A stretch of 64,000 nucleotides of DNA, taken from positions 109,036,048 to 109,100,047 of the forward strand of contig CM072884.1 of NCBI GenBank assembly GCA_037013685.1, given 5' to 3'. The notes beneath the pieces were generated by a model. It saw only the letters and a program-made list of their open reading frames with translations. It made no database searches and was not told the origin of the DNA. Both the position numbers and the translations under genes were made by a program. Positions 40,099 through 53,395 of this stretch are shown here, piece after piece. Source of the stretch: Acridotheres tristis (lineage: Eukaryota > Chordata > Aves > Passeriformes > Sturnidae). Every line of letters starts with the position of its first letter. The first letter of the stretch is position 1.

Positions 40099-40191
40099 GA
40101 ATACTTTGTGGACCACGAAGCATTCATAGACAAAGTGCTGAAAACCATGACACTGGAGGAAAGAGTCATGGACCAAGAAAACTTCCATTAA
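40099..40191 (+). CDS. Putative terminal coding exon paired with the 37110 exon
   Basis: After the acceptor aaccctag (ending 40098), 30 codons run in phase 0 from GAA at 40099 to TAA at 40189-40191. The encoded tail is acidic and helix-like (starts EYFVDHEAFIDKV, ends MDQENFH). Codon use looks coding (GTG, GAC, CAC, CTG, GAG, ATG). It matches the phase 0 left by the donor at 37341, so the two segments join without a frameshift into a 107-residue C-terminal piece. The other partly open frame (phase 1) gives a Gly/Lys/Arg-rich tail that looks less natural. No clear AATAAA lies within the next 100 bases. The exon is short, so an open frame alone is weak evidence; the support is phase match, codon use and the acceptor together. 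Confidence 0.38.
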   Translation, partial: EYFVDHEAFIDKVLKTMTLEERVMDQENFH

Positions 40192-40810
40192 AAAAGTGAA
40201 AAGGGCATTTTTTCAGGAATTAAAGTGGAAATTTTCCACATTCAAATTTTGTGGTTTAAGAAAATTTTCTCCTTCTTTATTATTTATGTTAATTGGCATC
40301 TACATTCCTAGTGACAGTAGCAAAGGCAAAGGGATGATTAATTTTTCTCTTTTTTTAATATAGGGTTAAGTACAACCAATGTCCTGAGAATTTCCATAGC
40401 TGAAAACTGGACTTACCACACCATTACCTCATCTATTATCATCATCAGAATCCAATTAATTAAGAAAATCCTCCCTTGGGAGAGCAACACAGATAAATAC
40501 AAAGTGACTTTTCACAGACAAGGAAACAATCAGCCTCCCTGAACTCCTTACTTGGCTTTGAAAGGCAGAAACCCATCACTGGTGGATAACTTTTGGGATT
40601 TCCCATGATGGTGGAAATGGGCAGACAAACAATGAGTTACATTTTAGCCTTCTGATCTTAACTGGTGGGTCTCATCAGGAAAATATCTAAAACCTACAAG
40701 TGCATTTTTAAAAACCCACTGTCTCCTCATGGAGCATTTGGAAGGGGGAAGCAGTGCTGGAACAGACAGTTACCACGTAGGATATACACTGTTAGAGAAA
40801 CAGTGTGTTA

Positions 40811-40977
40811 CCTTCTCCTTCTCCTTCTCCTTCTCCTTCTCCTTCTCCTCTCCTTCTCCTTCTCCTTCTCCTTCTCCTTCTCCTTCTCCTTCTCCTTCTC
40901 CTTCTCCTTCTCCTTCTCCTTCTCCTTCTCCTTCTCCTTCTCCTTCTCCTTCTCCTTCTCCTTCTCCTTCTCCTTCC
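40811..40977 (+). repeat. (TTCTCC)n hexanucleotide microsatellite with one short unit
   Basis: About 26 copies of TTCTCC fill 40813-40973. Six perfect units are followed by one unit lacking a T (TCTCC, 40849-40853), then twenty perfect units and a degenerate ttccctccctc end. The strand is pure pyrimidine, so the complement is a GGAGAA purine tract with triplex potential. Ser/Pro, Leu and Arg-rich frames through it are artefacts. Confidence 0.97.
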
Positions 40978-43900
40978 CTCCCTCACTTCCTTGTTGTCCC
41001 AATCCATTTTGCAAGATCACAATCGGTGGCTGTGGAAAATGACTCTAAGATCATTAGGGAATTATTAGAACATCCTAAATGGAATACTCTAAGTAACCAG
41101 CCCTTCCCTTCTTCATGAGGAATATGTATACACACAGTATCAGAAGGACATTCAAAGCACATTAACCTAAATTACCCCCAACCACTACAACAGATGTATT
41201 TTCCTATTAAAAAAATCAAAATAGAACCTTTCATAATTATTTCCCCTTGAGAAAATAACCAAAATGACACATTATTATAGGATATATCCTTTCCTGATCA
41301 TAACTGAAAAATAGATTTTCTGAATTAATTCTTCAAAAACAGAAAGTTATGTATTATATTTTATTGTTACATCATTCTGCTTTTTGACATCTTTTTAATC
41401 TTGGCTGTTTGTGAGTGTTTTGAAGGCCATATGAAATTTTAAAATGAGCGCTGAAATTTTTTAAAATACCATTTTCACAGTCTTGTTTTGTAGGAAACTG
41501 TGGAATGAAAGGTTTGCAAATCCTGATTTTTTCTGTGGAATTGCAATGCAATTCCAAGTTTAGACAAGCATACCTGCTTCATCTGGGAAGGAGAGACTGA
41601 TGCTATCAGGAATCCCTGGTAAACTGAGTTGGCTTTGAACTGATGACATAGTAATGAAGGTTTTAAATTCCTAAGCCATCCAACTATTAACAGCTCTTTA
41701 AACTTACTGCATATACACTGATACTGATCTGCTTATTAGTGCAGAAATTCTAAACATAAACATTATTATGAAATCTTGTTTTAGCCACCAAGAACGGAGA
41801 GAGAGTGAAACACTAGACAGCTTTTCTTCATCTTCTATTCCACGTGTGAGACTGGAGTTAGACATAACAGCCCTGTAACCTGCTCTGGGAGAAAAATAAG
41901 CCCTTATAGGACAAAATGACCAGCATTATTCAAACAATTTGGCCTGAAAGGCTTAGGAAAAGGTAGGTGCAACCTAGGAGGGAGAGATATCACAGCTGAG
42001 GAGTATAACGTACAGAAAAGTGTGGCAAGGACACAGATGTGTGCTTTTGTCATGAAATGTGGTTTTTTAAAAGGTTAATGAATGGGATAATGCTTTTGTA
42101 ATGCATGGTGGCTCCATCAGCCAGAAAAGGATTGCCCAAATGGGCAACTCCTTCATACTGTGGGAAAGAAGGCAAACTCCTCTGACTATAAGCAATTTTG
42201 CACCATCAGGTGCTCCTTTTGGGCTCCTCTTCCTGCGTTGTCTGAAGCAAAAGACAATTACACCGTCTGTGTGGAACATATGCCCTCTTCCCCTGGTTTG
42301 TTCAGAGCACTAAATGTGGCTGCCTTCCCTCTTTCAGATTTTTTCTCTGGTCTGATTGTGCTCTGTTTGATTTCCACTTGAGTCCACTCAGGACTAAGAT
42401 GCTGGAACATGATTGTTTCCACTCCTGAAGGCTGCTGGGTTTAGTGCCACACACTGCCTTAATGAGCTTCACCCCGAGCACGCGACCCAGCTGGCAGTGA
42501 AAAACAGGAAGCATTTTGGCACACATTTTCCCTTTGTGGGGTGAGAGAGGAAGCAGACGCGAGCCCTGGCTAACACTGACACAATTAAAATGGAAACAGA
42601 GAGCTGCCTTGCCCTCGGTGCAGTGTGAGATGAACCCTGGGTCACCCCTTTAGGCTGTGTCCCTGCCAAGACCCCTGGGTTGGATTGGAGACGTGTGAGG
42701 AACATCCACGTTAAAATTCACATATGAGTGGTCTCCAGGGGCCTGAGGCAGCAAAGTCAAATGGAAGTCTGTCTCCCCATCCCCAGAAAATCTGAATCAA
42801 GCTGTATCTCTTTCCTTCTAGTGAGTAAGGAACCTTTGAATTAATTGATTAGAATTAGGTGAAGGTCGCTGCTGTATTTGGGGCACCAAGAGTCTTCTAA
42901 CACTACAGCATTAAAGAAATAAAGGCATCTGTATTTACACTGAGGCAATTGTGTAAAATTTACAAGTGCAGATATTCTGGACTTGACAAAACATGGAGAC
43001 TTTTGCTGGTAATTCCTCCAAGTGGTCCCAATTCAGCTGTTGACAAACAGAGGATTTCATTCTCCCACCAACCTTGAACTTTCCAAGTCCTTCTCATAGG
43101 TGTGTCCAAGAGTGCTTAATGTTAATTCATCTTCATCTTTGCTTCATTTCTTCGTTTGGGTATTTTGTAATAGCAGTAAGCATAGAGGAGGGGGTGAAGG
43201 GGTGGGGAAAACCTTCTCACCTTCTTTTCTGTCATTGGTAAATAACATTCAAAGCAACTTGGAAGCTGTAAGAGAAAAAGATTATCCCATTCCACGCCCT
43301 GGGACATTTTTTCTTGATGTAAACTTAGCAAAGGTGCATGAGAGAACATTTTAGCATGAAAGCATTAATCTATGGTTCATTATATCAGTCAGAACTGGAT
43401 TCTGTACTGAGCAGGAACATTTTCCTGTAATTCAAGCGTGACATTTCTGAAAGATGGCAAGGTGAAATTTGTCTCATCTTCATTAAAAGCCAAATCCTAC
43501 AGTCCTTATCAATAACCAAACAAAATTTCTGAGCAAGTGCTACAGGGAGCAGTAGAAAAGATAGCAAAATGCAAACTGGTATTGGTGTTCAGCACAGTCA
43601 GGGTGGCATCTCTTTTTCTAAAGGGATACACTTTTTGTCATAATGTCACGGACAGTGCCTACCTAAAGCAGTGTCATCCCAGTAGCCAATTATTCCCACT
43701 TAGTGAGCAGAATCTGCATAACGAGATGTGATGGCTTTTTCTGGGATGTAGAAGAAAAAGTAATTAAAAGAATCCCACTGGGTAATGCTCATCAGTTTCT
43801 ACACATTTTTCGGATGAAGTGCTAAATTTTGTGGAAAACTTCACCCCCCTCATCCCAGTAGTCAGCATTCATCTGCTCTACATGCAAGGGCTGAACACTC

Positions 43901-43984
43901 ATCAAGAACTGTTTAGTGCTTTCTTGGTGTAAATAAAAGAAAAAAGCATTTTTTTACAGCAAAGATTTTTGTTATCTGTAGAAC

Positions 43985-44105
43985 TCCAAGTAATTTACGG
44001 AGAAGTCAGTATCTCTATCTTGCAGATGGAAAGCAGAAGACCAAGGATGATCTGGTCAGCCCATGGTTGCACAGAAGCACAGCCTGGAGACCCCTAAAAT
44101 CTTGA
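43985..44105 (+). mobile_element. Possible MIR-like SINE relic
   Basis: The phrases tctctatcttgcagatggaa, gaccaaggatgatctggtca and gcccatggttgcacagaagc resemble the MIR core and its 'aaggtcacacag' segment in the right order and spacing, with heavy divergence. Confidence 0.35.
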
Positions 44106-44491
44106 CCCTTAAAACAGGGTCTGTATTCACAAACCCAGATGTAGAAGGGACATTTTAGGGAATAAAATCCAGCTGTACTTTCAATATTGTAGCAGCTATC
44201 TCCTTAAAAAGAAAATGACTGATAGATACAAAATCAGGCAGATAGATGAATGGTGGAAAGATGACATTTGATCACCTTAAATGGAAAATACAAGCAATGT
44301 AGACAGTCTGCTCATAAGTCATTCATAGGTATGAGTCTGTACAAGCCAGTTTTGCAAGAGTTTGTAGATCTTTTTTTATGATTGTGTTTCAGCTTCAAAT
44401 CTTATTGGCATCTACCCACAAACTTGTCATCTCTGGAAACCCCAGCTTATGCTAAGTGTAGGCCCTCTGAGGGCTTTGAAAATGCATGGAA

Positions 44492-44648
44492 TATAAAAAA
44501 AAAAGGGCAGAAAAGAACTGGGAATGGAGAGAAAGCAGAAGGAAAAGCAGAAAGAGTAAAGAAAGAAGAATAAATTTGAGAGGAAGGAAGCAGGAGAATG
44601 AAGAAGGGAAGACTCATAAGAAGAAATATAGGAGGAGAGATAGGGAAA
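44492..44648 (+). repeat. Strongly purine-biased tract
   Basis: About 150 bases are almost all A and G (runs of gaaa, ggag, gaag) with only scattered pyrimidines. It is low-complexity and not a clean microsatellite. The lysine- and glutamate-rich open frame across it (ending at 44573) is a composition artefact. Confidence 0.75.
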
Positions 44649-47600
44649 TTTGGTTTTAATTATGTTTATTGTAGTTCCTCATGCACAAAATTACAAAATG
44701 AAAACAACATAAACAGCTCTGCTGCAGGCATGCTAGGAAACAATCCATAAAGCAGGGAAACGTTACACAGGAGCTTGGAGTGACTTACTGCATTATTCAC
44801 TATGTAGTAATTGCCTAAAAGAAATTAATGGGACTTTTTTCAATTAGTTTGGCAGATAGCTGGAAAGACTTATAGGATTCTTTGTGTGGATTCTTTACCT
44901 AAATAGCAGATCCAAAATAAGCAAGACCTTTCGAAGCTAGTTGTAAAATAAAAAGTTAGATATGCTTTGTGCAGGAGAGGCACCCCTGCCCCATAGCAGG
45001 ACTCCTCCTACCAGAAGGAGGATATGTTAATATAGCAAGAGACAACCCCTGCTTGGAGAACTTGAAGGGAACATTGGAATGAAGAGACAAGCTGTGGTGA
45101 AAAACATAAAAATAAACAATTTTGCAAGTCTAAACCCTAAACACCAACAAATTCTCAAATCCACCAATAAAGCTGGGCCAGCTTTCATCTACTAAAATAT
45201 TGCAAGGGACAAGCATAACAGGAATAGTTAAGTAATTTAGGTGTGACAAGTTTTGGCAGGGTAACACCATTTTCCCCAAAGAACAGCATTCTCCTCCCCA
45301 CTGATTAAGGCCAACAGGGACCCAAATACCACAACATTTCCAAGTCTTCCCATTTGTATTCCACATTCCACATTCCCTTGTATTCCTAAATCCATGTTCA
45401 TTTTACTTTCTCTCTTCAAGGAAAGAAACTTAAGAAAATCCTTTGACCTGAAGGGCTGAATGGAGAATCCTATCCATAGTAGATTTTTTTATTTCCCCCT
45501 AGAATTTAGATGATGATCACAAAGATCTTTCTTTTCGTTTCCTTATTATCCATTTTTACCTTCAAACTTTTCCAATTTAGAAATCCATGATTCTTCATCT
45601 TCATCTCAGACCTCTAGCCGCTGGATGGATCTTCCCTGGTAGCAGCTAACGAGGCTGGGATCATTAACCAAACAATCAAGGAGAAAATCTAGATACATGT
45701 TAATAGAGGATATTCTTTCTCGTTATAGCACTGACAATGTATCTTAAAGTTTCCTGTCAAAATGTCCTTGAAATCTGCTGAGTGTTATCTTTGCCAAACA
45801 CATTGTCACAAGAATTCTGCCTGTTGCTAACATAAGCCTCTGAGCTGGTTGCTACAATTTCTGGCTAAAAAAGTTAAAGCCAGGAAGCTATGTACCCAAA
45901 AACAATTCAATATTATAACAAAGTGTCTACACTCCCGAAGGATTCATGTGCCCAGGTCTGTCTGCGTGTGACCATGTCCTGCACGGTGTGACTTGGCACC
46001 CGAGCTCTGAGCATCTGGCACAGCTGCAGTGCCAGGAGTGCAGCCCATTGTCACACCAGCAGTGATTAATACGCACAGCACGCCGGCAAAACTCGGAGCA
46101 GCCCCAGACTGCAGGGATGGGAACATTGCACAGCCTTCATCCTTCCAGCTGCCTCCAGCTCTCAGCACACATTCCTGCCCCACTGGCCGGGCAAACACAA
46201 CTGGTGCTGCTCTCTGGAACAGTCCATCGTCTCTTATATCCTTAACCTGATCCACTCATGCTGCATTTCTCTCTTGAAGCCTCCTAACAGAGCAGAAGTG
46301 TGTCCATGGAAACCTTCCTTGCCTTGCACTAGCTAGGCAGTCTGTTGCTACACTTTCGCATCGAATTTGTTACTGCTGCTTATTCACTTGGACTGAAACG
46401 GTAAACTTGTCTGGAGATGTCCTGAATTATTCATAGGCAGCACGTAGCACGTCCCAAGATAAGTCAGGGCATGAGATGCACCTCTGTGCTGAAGTCAATG
46501 TGGTGTGTGAGAGGGAATGATGCTTGTGTGGCTTTGTGGGGGAGCTGCTCTCAGCCACTGCAAATGGTGAGAGATTGGGTAATGGCCATTAATACCTGAA
46601 AGCCAATTTGCCTTCGACAATGGAAGCTGGGGGGAGTTTTTTGATACAGCAGCTGCCTTTGCCTCACTTTGATTGTGAACACAAATTAGGGCCTGGAGTC
46701 CCTCCCATATTTATGTTTCGACTTTCACAGGAGCAGTTTTGTGGGCACATAGGGGCAAGTATATCTGATAGAGCTTAGGCAGCTAATTACTTCATTATGC
46801 CTCTCCAGGAAGTAGTTAGATGACTACATATTGACTATGGCTCTGGAGCTATAGCTGGAAAATTGTCCATGGAAGCTGGATAAATCAGCCAATCTGTCAT
46901 CCACCATCAGCTTTGAGCTCATTTTTGACACAGTGAAAGTGTATCCACTATAAATTATTTGTGCTTTACAATTTCTACCTTCCTCTGAAATCTGATACTG
47001 AAAGAGCCAGAAGCCAGTGTTTGTGAACTATGAGTGGACCTGGTTTGAAAATGCTGGGTCTAGTTCTTGTTGCACACCACTCCAGTATGCATTGTGTGAC
47101 TTTCATCTCTGGTCTGAGTCTGCAGGATCAGAAATGGGCCTGTTTCTAAAGCTATCACTTAATCAGGTACTTATGCTTCTCTAGAAAGATACTTCTATTA
47201 CTCTGAGAAAATGGAAGACAAAATGATTCCATACTGAAAGCACTTCTGTAAGTCCTGGATTAAACACTCACTTAAGTGCTCATGTTCATCCTTGTCCAAA
47301 ATGGGAAAATTTTTCTGAAAACACAAAATCTTTTCGAGAAGAAAATTTCAGTTCTGACCCAGCTATAGCCCTTAGCAGACTTGGGAAGTGTTCTGATTTG
47401 AAGATGTAAGTCACAAAAACAAGATGCCATGTACCACAGCACAGGCTAATGGATTTAAAAATAAGAGAGCTACCTTCATAAACCACTGTTGGTTGACCAG
47501 TTTGACCATTGGAAAGAGATTTCTGTTTGTAAATGGCATGTTCCTATTTAAATTAACTCAAACTTCTCTTTGTGCTATCTTTATTTTAAAATCAGATTTA

Positions 47601-47707
47601 TACCAGTTAGTAATTTTTCCCTAAAGCACTTTACAGATCTCTGCCATCACAGTTGGTGTCTGACTTTCAGCTGTCAGTAATGTAGTACTGCAAGATGTTT
47701 CTAACTT

Positions 47708-47711
<4 letters not shown>

Positions 47712-47738
<27 letters not shown>
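47712..47738 (+). repeat. (TA)n microsatellite
   Basis: This is an uninterrupted run of 13 TA units flanked by aaat and ctatct. Confidence 0.97.
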
Positions 47739-49975
47739 CTATCTTATATTTAAATTACTTCAGAATTGTGTACAGAGCCTTGTTTTTAAACACTTGTTCT
47801 CTTTCTGGAGATCACGCACACGTGCAGAGTTTGTTAGGAATCCAAGAATTTTCTGATTCTAATACTCCTACAGAACATGACTAAATATTCAGCAATGCTT
47901 CAAATTAAGTTAATGCCCCACCCGAGCAGATCAGCTCTTCAAACAGCCTACATTCCTTCACCTGGGAGTGGAAGGAAATCATGAAAAAAAAGGTAAATAA
48001 AGGAGTGAGATGGAAAGCATTTTTGCTGTGCAATTATCCTGATTTTCAACTTGCACTCCCTGAGAAAAAAAGAGGGAAGGGCAATCTTCGAAATGTCTCT
48101 TGGTCATGGCAGGGAAAAATTGCTTATGGATCAGTTCTATCATCTGTACTCACCTTAATCAGTACCTTACTCTGACAGGCCACTGAATTTAGAGAGAGAT
48201 CTCAATGCCTTATGTTTTAAAAGCACAGCAGATATGAGTGACATGCTCCTCACAGCAGGACTTGTGCTCAGCTCTCACTGAGCAGAGAGGAGGTTGGAGC
48301 AGAGAGGAGGAAGAGTATTCAGAACACCTTCCCTTCCATTTTGTAGTATAACATTCTTCTTACTCAGCCAATTTTCCCCCAGTCTACTCCATAAGGCAGC
48401 ACTGAGCTTGAGTTCCTGGCTCACAATGCAATTTTCACACATAACGAACCTGTCTGGGTGGAAGGGCTGGGGAGGAGCATATTTCCACACATATACTTAT
48501 TTGAGAGTACACTCATCCACCTCAACTGATCATTTCAGACTTATTAGGCAAATATCATGATGACACCAGACCTTCCTTCCAAGCCATCTGGAGGGAATAA
48601 CTCAGAAATTTTGCAAGACTTTTCCTTCCTTCCCACTGCCATGATTTCATTACCATATACCAGCCCTCTAGCAGACAAACTAGGGAATTATGCACCATGC
48701 TAAGCAAAGCCTTGGTGCAGGGTCCATATTTTGCCATTTAGTTCATGACGAGAGTCACATATTTATCAGTTATACTTGGGAGCAATGTTGCTCTTCAGCA
48801 AAGATTTTTGCCTTCTGAGGAGGTGGTTTGTGTTCCATGCACCCTCTGAATCACATTCTGCCTTTCAGATTTTAGTACGCAACGATGACACAGCAAATTG
48901 CACCCTTGTAATATGAAAACATAATATTTTTCTAGCAACAGTTCATAATGCTGTGACCAGCTGGTCCAAAATGGTTAGCAATGACACATTCTCGAATTCT
49001 CAAAGGCATGTTGGTAATGCAGCTCCTCAAATTTCTTAGGTTTAGGATGAAATGAATGGAGCACCTTACATGAAGGCATTCCACTCTGAATAATACAGTA
49101 GTGGGAGCTTCAGAAGATTTGAAGCCTTCTTGAATTTAAGCAGCTCATCTTATTTCTGGTATCTTGTTCTCATGATGAGACAACATCTTTGATGTCATCT
49201 CTGTTTATATGCTGATGGTACAGGGAGATAGGGTCACCCCTAAATTCTCTGCATCCCTGAAAATGAGAGAAATGTGAGCAAGGGAAAGTCCATTGCATAG
49301 CATGTGCTGCTACTTACTTACTTTGACTTGACATTGATGGATGCATTCAAGTATTTACAAGCTGCCTGATGAGATGACTCAGAGAAAGTTTGAAAGAAAC
49401 AGCACGGCTGACACCCCTGCTTGAAGGGGGAGGAAGTGGGAGGGAAAGATTGCCTTGAGATCAGAGTTTGTGGTTTTTTAAAATGCTGCTGCTTCACAAG
49501 CCCACTCTTTGTGCTGGAGTAATTATGTGGGTGTGCTAGGAAAAAAAAAGCTAAGCAGTTTGAGAAAGGTCTGGCTGTGGGGAAACCCAAATTTAAAGAT
49601 CTTGAAGAAGCAGAGCAGCTCAGTAGTCCTGGAAGACAACATGCAAGCCACGTTTGCAAGAGCCTAGAGCAGTTACTGGGCCAGTCCTGGGGAAGTTTGG
49701 GGTGCAGATCAACCATCCATGGGCAGCAAGCCCACCTTTCCATCACTCTGCTGTAAAACTCCTCCCTGCTGGAGTTGTCCCCCTTCTGTGGCATTGCACA
49801 AGACATAGGTCAGCACCTTTCTCTCAGAACCTGAAGACTGCTTTAGTCAAATGTTTCTCTGACCGCATGAGGATGTAAACAGGATTAGGGACTCTAGGGT
49901 CCAAAGGCATTCAGAGGTCTTCTTTCTGCCCCTACAATGTGTGGCTGGGTCCTGGAGCTGTGTCCTGGTACTCAC

Positions 49976-50061
49976 CAGCACCAAGCCCTCTTGCTTGGAG
50001 CAAGGCCAGAACCAAGGCAAAGGCACAGAACAGCCACTTTGGAGATCATGTCTGTCATCAT
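49976..50061 (-). CDS. Speculative first exon encoding a signal-like peptide
   Basis: On the minus strand an ATG at 50061 opens 28 codons to a strong donor, gctg|gtgagt (donor bases 49975-49970). The peptide begins MMTDMISKVAVLCLCLGSG, with a short hydrophobic core after a charged start, as in a signal peptide, and would leave in phase 2. No TATA box is evident upstream and no phase-matched second exon was found at lower coordinates. This is a pattern match only. Confidence 0.13.
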
Positions 50062-53000
50062 TGATTTTTTAATGAGAAGAGAGCAGAAAGAAATGTGCAT
50101 CCTGTTCCATGAATTACCATTTTTGAGCTGTCGGGCAGGAAATACCTGCACAGAGGTGTGGAAGGCACTCCCAAAAGCCACCACATTTAACTCTTTCCAT
50201 TTTTCTAACAATGTGTGCAGGTCACAGAGCAACAATATAAAAACCCTATGGAATCTGACTTCCTCCACAGTGCCATATGGGAGTGATGTTAAAACTCCAC
50301 CTGTTTTTATAACACCTGCCCCTGGACCAGGGAGGGGAAGTGCCCTTGTGAAGCCAGTGTTGCAAAGGAAGAGTGTGGTTAAATTTTGACTTCATCCCCA
50401 TCCTCAAGACATCTTCATCAAGAAACACTCATCCTGTAACCAGCATGGTAAGAAGGACAAATTCCCTGAGTAACTAGTTGGCACAGTTCCCCAGAAGGAA
50501 GGAAGAGGAGGAAAAAGGCCATTTCACCTGTAGAATCCTACCAGGGATTTGGTAACTTACCTCTGCACAAAGAAACCAAGGATCTCAAGGATGTGAGGTA
50601 CTTCTAGTATGCATTGCTGCTTTAACTCATCAGATAAACTCCTTTCAGAGTCCATTTCAGGCAGTTCTAAAAACAATTCAGGGATGTCTTGAGCATCCTT
50701 TGTCTGCAGCTCACACCCAGGTGCTGTAGCAGAGGCATCCCTTAGCTTGAAAAAGGAATGTGCTGTGCAAGAATTCTTCCCCACCCAAGGAAGTATCACA
50801 TGTTACTATTTATATTCTTTTATATCCTTTAGGGGCTTAAGTAACTATAGATGCTTCCTGTTCCATAAAATAATTTTTTTTTTCAAATTTTAAAAGGTGG
50901 GGGAGATAAGAAACTAATGGAAAATCCTAAAATGGCCGTCTTGTTCTAAAGAAATCAGAGTATTTCCCTCAAAAGTTCTTTGCAAAAATCTCTAATTGCA
51001 TTACAAGATATTCTATTTCCTTGGAATTTTGTTTTTCTGTCAGACTTTGCTGAAAGGGATATTTTTCTTGTCAAATCTTGTGTAATTACAAGAGTAAAGG
51101 CACATTTTCCACTATGGTGGTGAAATTTCATTTGGAATGAAAGACATTAAGGAAATGTAGGTGTATTAATGTTATTGAAAATAGCATTATGTAACAGACA
51201 TTGGATGGACGTGCAGGTCTTTATTGGAGGTCAGATGCAGGTATTACTCATTCCCCAGTGCTTACAGAAATTGATACCCCTTTTAACACCAATGAAAAGA
51301 CTCTAGTGGACTGAAAAAGGAGCTGTTTTGGGACACTGGTACATCAAGTTGATGTACCTCCTTTCTTTTGGGAATATAAAGGAGCAACACTGACTGGCAG
51401 AGTGCAGTGAGAAAATTTGCTTAATTGCTAAAGCAATAATGCTTAATACAAATCATGACACACAAATAAAAGAACAGGAAAAAGGAGCCTCTAGCTGCAC
51501 GAGAAAAAACCTCTATGAGATTTTAAAATGTTCCCTTGCATGCATATATGCAGTGTTTTGTACAGTAACCACAAAAATGACATGTTTTATACCTTTCAAG
51601 CACAAGCAACCTGTTTTGACTTTGTAGCACTTGGTGAGTCATTAGAGAAACTGATCTTCCTAAAAGCTTTGCCATTTCTCTTGTTCTAACTAAAAATAAA
51701 GGCTTGGGTAAGATACAAGCTGCAAAAACAAAATAACATGCGTGCTCATTGTCTCACCATCTTTGCAATGTGCAGGCTTGGGCATCCAGCTTGCCCTTCC
51801 TTTGCCATCCAGAACGAGTCCTGGTCCAGAGCTGCTCATCTGAGGTGGAGCCTCACTGGACACAGATTAGGCTTCCTCCTTTCCTGCAAGTGCACGTGGA
51901 GGGGAAATGAGGGTATCTTTTTGCTCACAGGCTCAGACACTGGGTGATGTGGTGTAGCTGGTGTCCATGACACCTGGCTGAGATCACTCCACCTGCGCAT
52001 CCACCATGTCTCAGCCATGACATTCCTGGGAGCACTAAGTCTCTGGAGCTGGAGTTGCAGATCCAGGCACCTCACCTGTCACAGGTCCCTTGGCTCATCC
52101 CTTGCCTGCTGAGCCCTTGTGCCCTGCTGAGCCCCTGGTTTGTGCCATACCTGAGCCCTGGACACCACCCCAGCTGGTGCAGAACTTCCCATTGCAGCAG
52201 AGCTCGGCATAGGGAACAGCAGAAATTAGAGCAAGAAGAGAGCAAGAGATACCAGAAAGCCTTTGCCTGTGATCACAGCACTGCTCTCCTTAACAATCAA
52301 CCACCAGAAGTGAAAGCATTTCACAGGAGGAAAAGCAACAACTAACTTATAAATAAAGCATTGCATGACTTCTCAATGTATTTTTCCCCCAAGCAATCAA
52401 TTAATGTTTCTGCAACAAAGAGATTATCAACTCCTGTGAGTGGGAAAGGAGGGGTCTGATGTGAGAGTGAGGGGGCTCTGCTCCAGATGACACACTGCAG
52501 AAAGAAGCACCTCTGCTGCAAGATGCAGCACATTGCATCCAACAAATGGAACACATTCCTTCACTGAGGAATCATCTTATCTCTGAATCCAAACATCTGC
52601 AAATTTTATTTACTTATTTTTGAAGGGTGAACAAGCAGCTATGTGTGCAGAGAGGCAGCAGGGTATTCATTTGCTTCGTTGTTCATGCCTTCAATCTTCC
52701 TCTGGCTGGCTGTGAACAGTATTTTGCTGCTGAGTACCAGTGGACTCTTTCATGGTGTCTGAAAGCTTGTCAATAAAAATAACTGCCACAAGAAAAGAAC
52801 AGTTTTCCTATCGTGCAGCACTTTCAAGTTCTTTCTTGATAGCAAGTGGTCAGATGCCACTGCTATAAAACCACAGTTTTCTGGGATAATGTATAACCTG
52901 AACAATAAATCCAGTATTGTACTCCTAGTCTTTCACATCAGATATGCAGGGCCTGGTGTCACTGCTTTTCCCTTAAGTTTAACCAGGGTTGGTCTGCCTG

Positions 53001-53269
53001 CTTAAGCTGAATGTTCTTCTGACTCCTACTCCTTTCTAAAATGAACGCACTTCATCTGCTGCCTGAATAAAAAGCTTTGCTTTAGTCACGACATCTTCCT
53101 GCACTGTTTTATTCACAAAGTTTGACAGAAAAATAGATGTTATGAAACCAACTTTTAATGCTTGATGGAAATAGGTCCGACCTGCCTGGGCATCTGTCCT
53201 GTGAAAACTGAAGGCAGCATTACGAGCTCACTTTCACCTGCTTGATGTGTTGCCAGGCTGGGGCCACCC

Positions 53270-53395
53270 ACTGACCAGACCAAAGACCATCATGCTGGGT
53301 AGATCAAAACCAATACTTGACCTTTGACAGTGGTCAATAGTAGGTGTCTCAGGGCAGAGGACAAATAAATTGTGGTGGGAATCATGTGGATTCCT
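53270..53395 (-). mobile_element. Ancient CR1/L3-like relic, minus orientation
   Basis: The run actgaccagaccaaagacca, then atgctgggtagatcaaaacc, tgacagtggtcaatagtagg and tgtctcagggcagaggacaa follows the order of an old repeat common in turtles and birds ('gaccagaccaaaggtccatctagcccagtatcc ... acagtggccaatgccaggtgcc'), antisense to the LINE. It lies just upstream of the younger CR1 at 53575, in opposite orientation. Confidence 0.5.

Larger units (their letters stand above)
41000..49960. other. Intergenic-like stretch
   Basis: No coding evidence beyond chance open frames. It contains the MIR-like relic, the purine tract and the (TA)n run listed separately. The section 46380-46960 looks like unique, mixed-composition DNA with several TAATTA/ATTA-type motifs. 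Confidence 0.45.

Noticed and set aside
40665..41118. Ser/Phe, Ser/Pro, Leu and Arg/Glu/Lys repeat frames on both strands
   Set aside because: They are translations of the TTCTCC microsatellite; the repeat unit contains no stop in any frame.
49318..49806. 162-codon minus-strand frame
   Set aside because: No splice, promoter or codon-use support. Frames of this size are expected by chance among the thousands of open frames in 64 kb.
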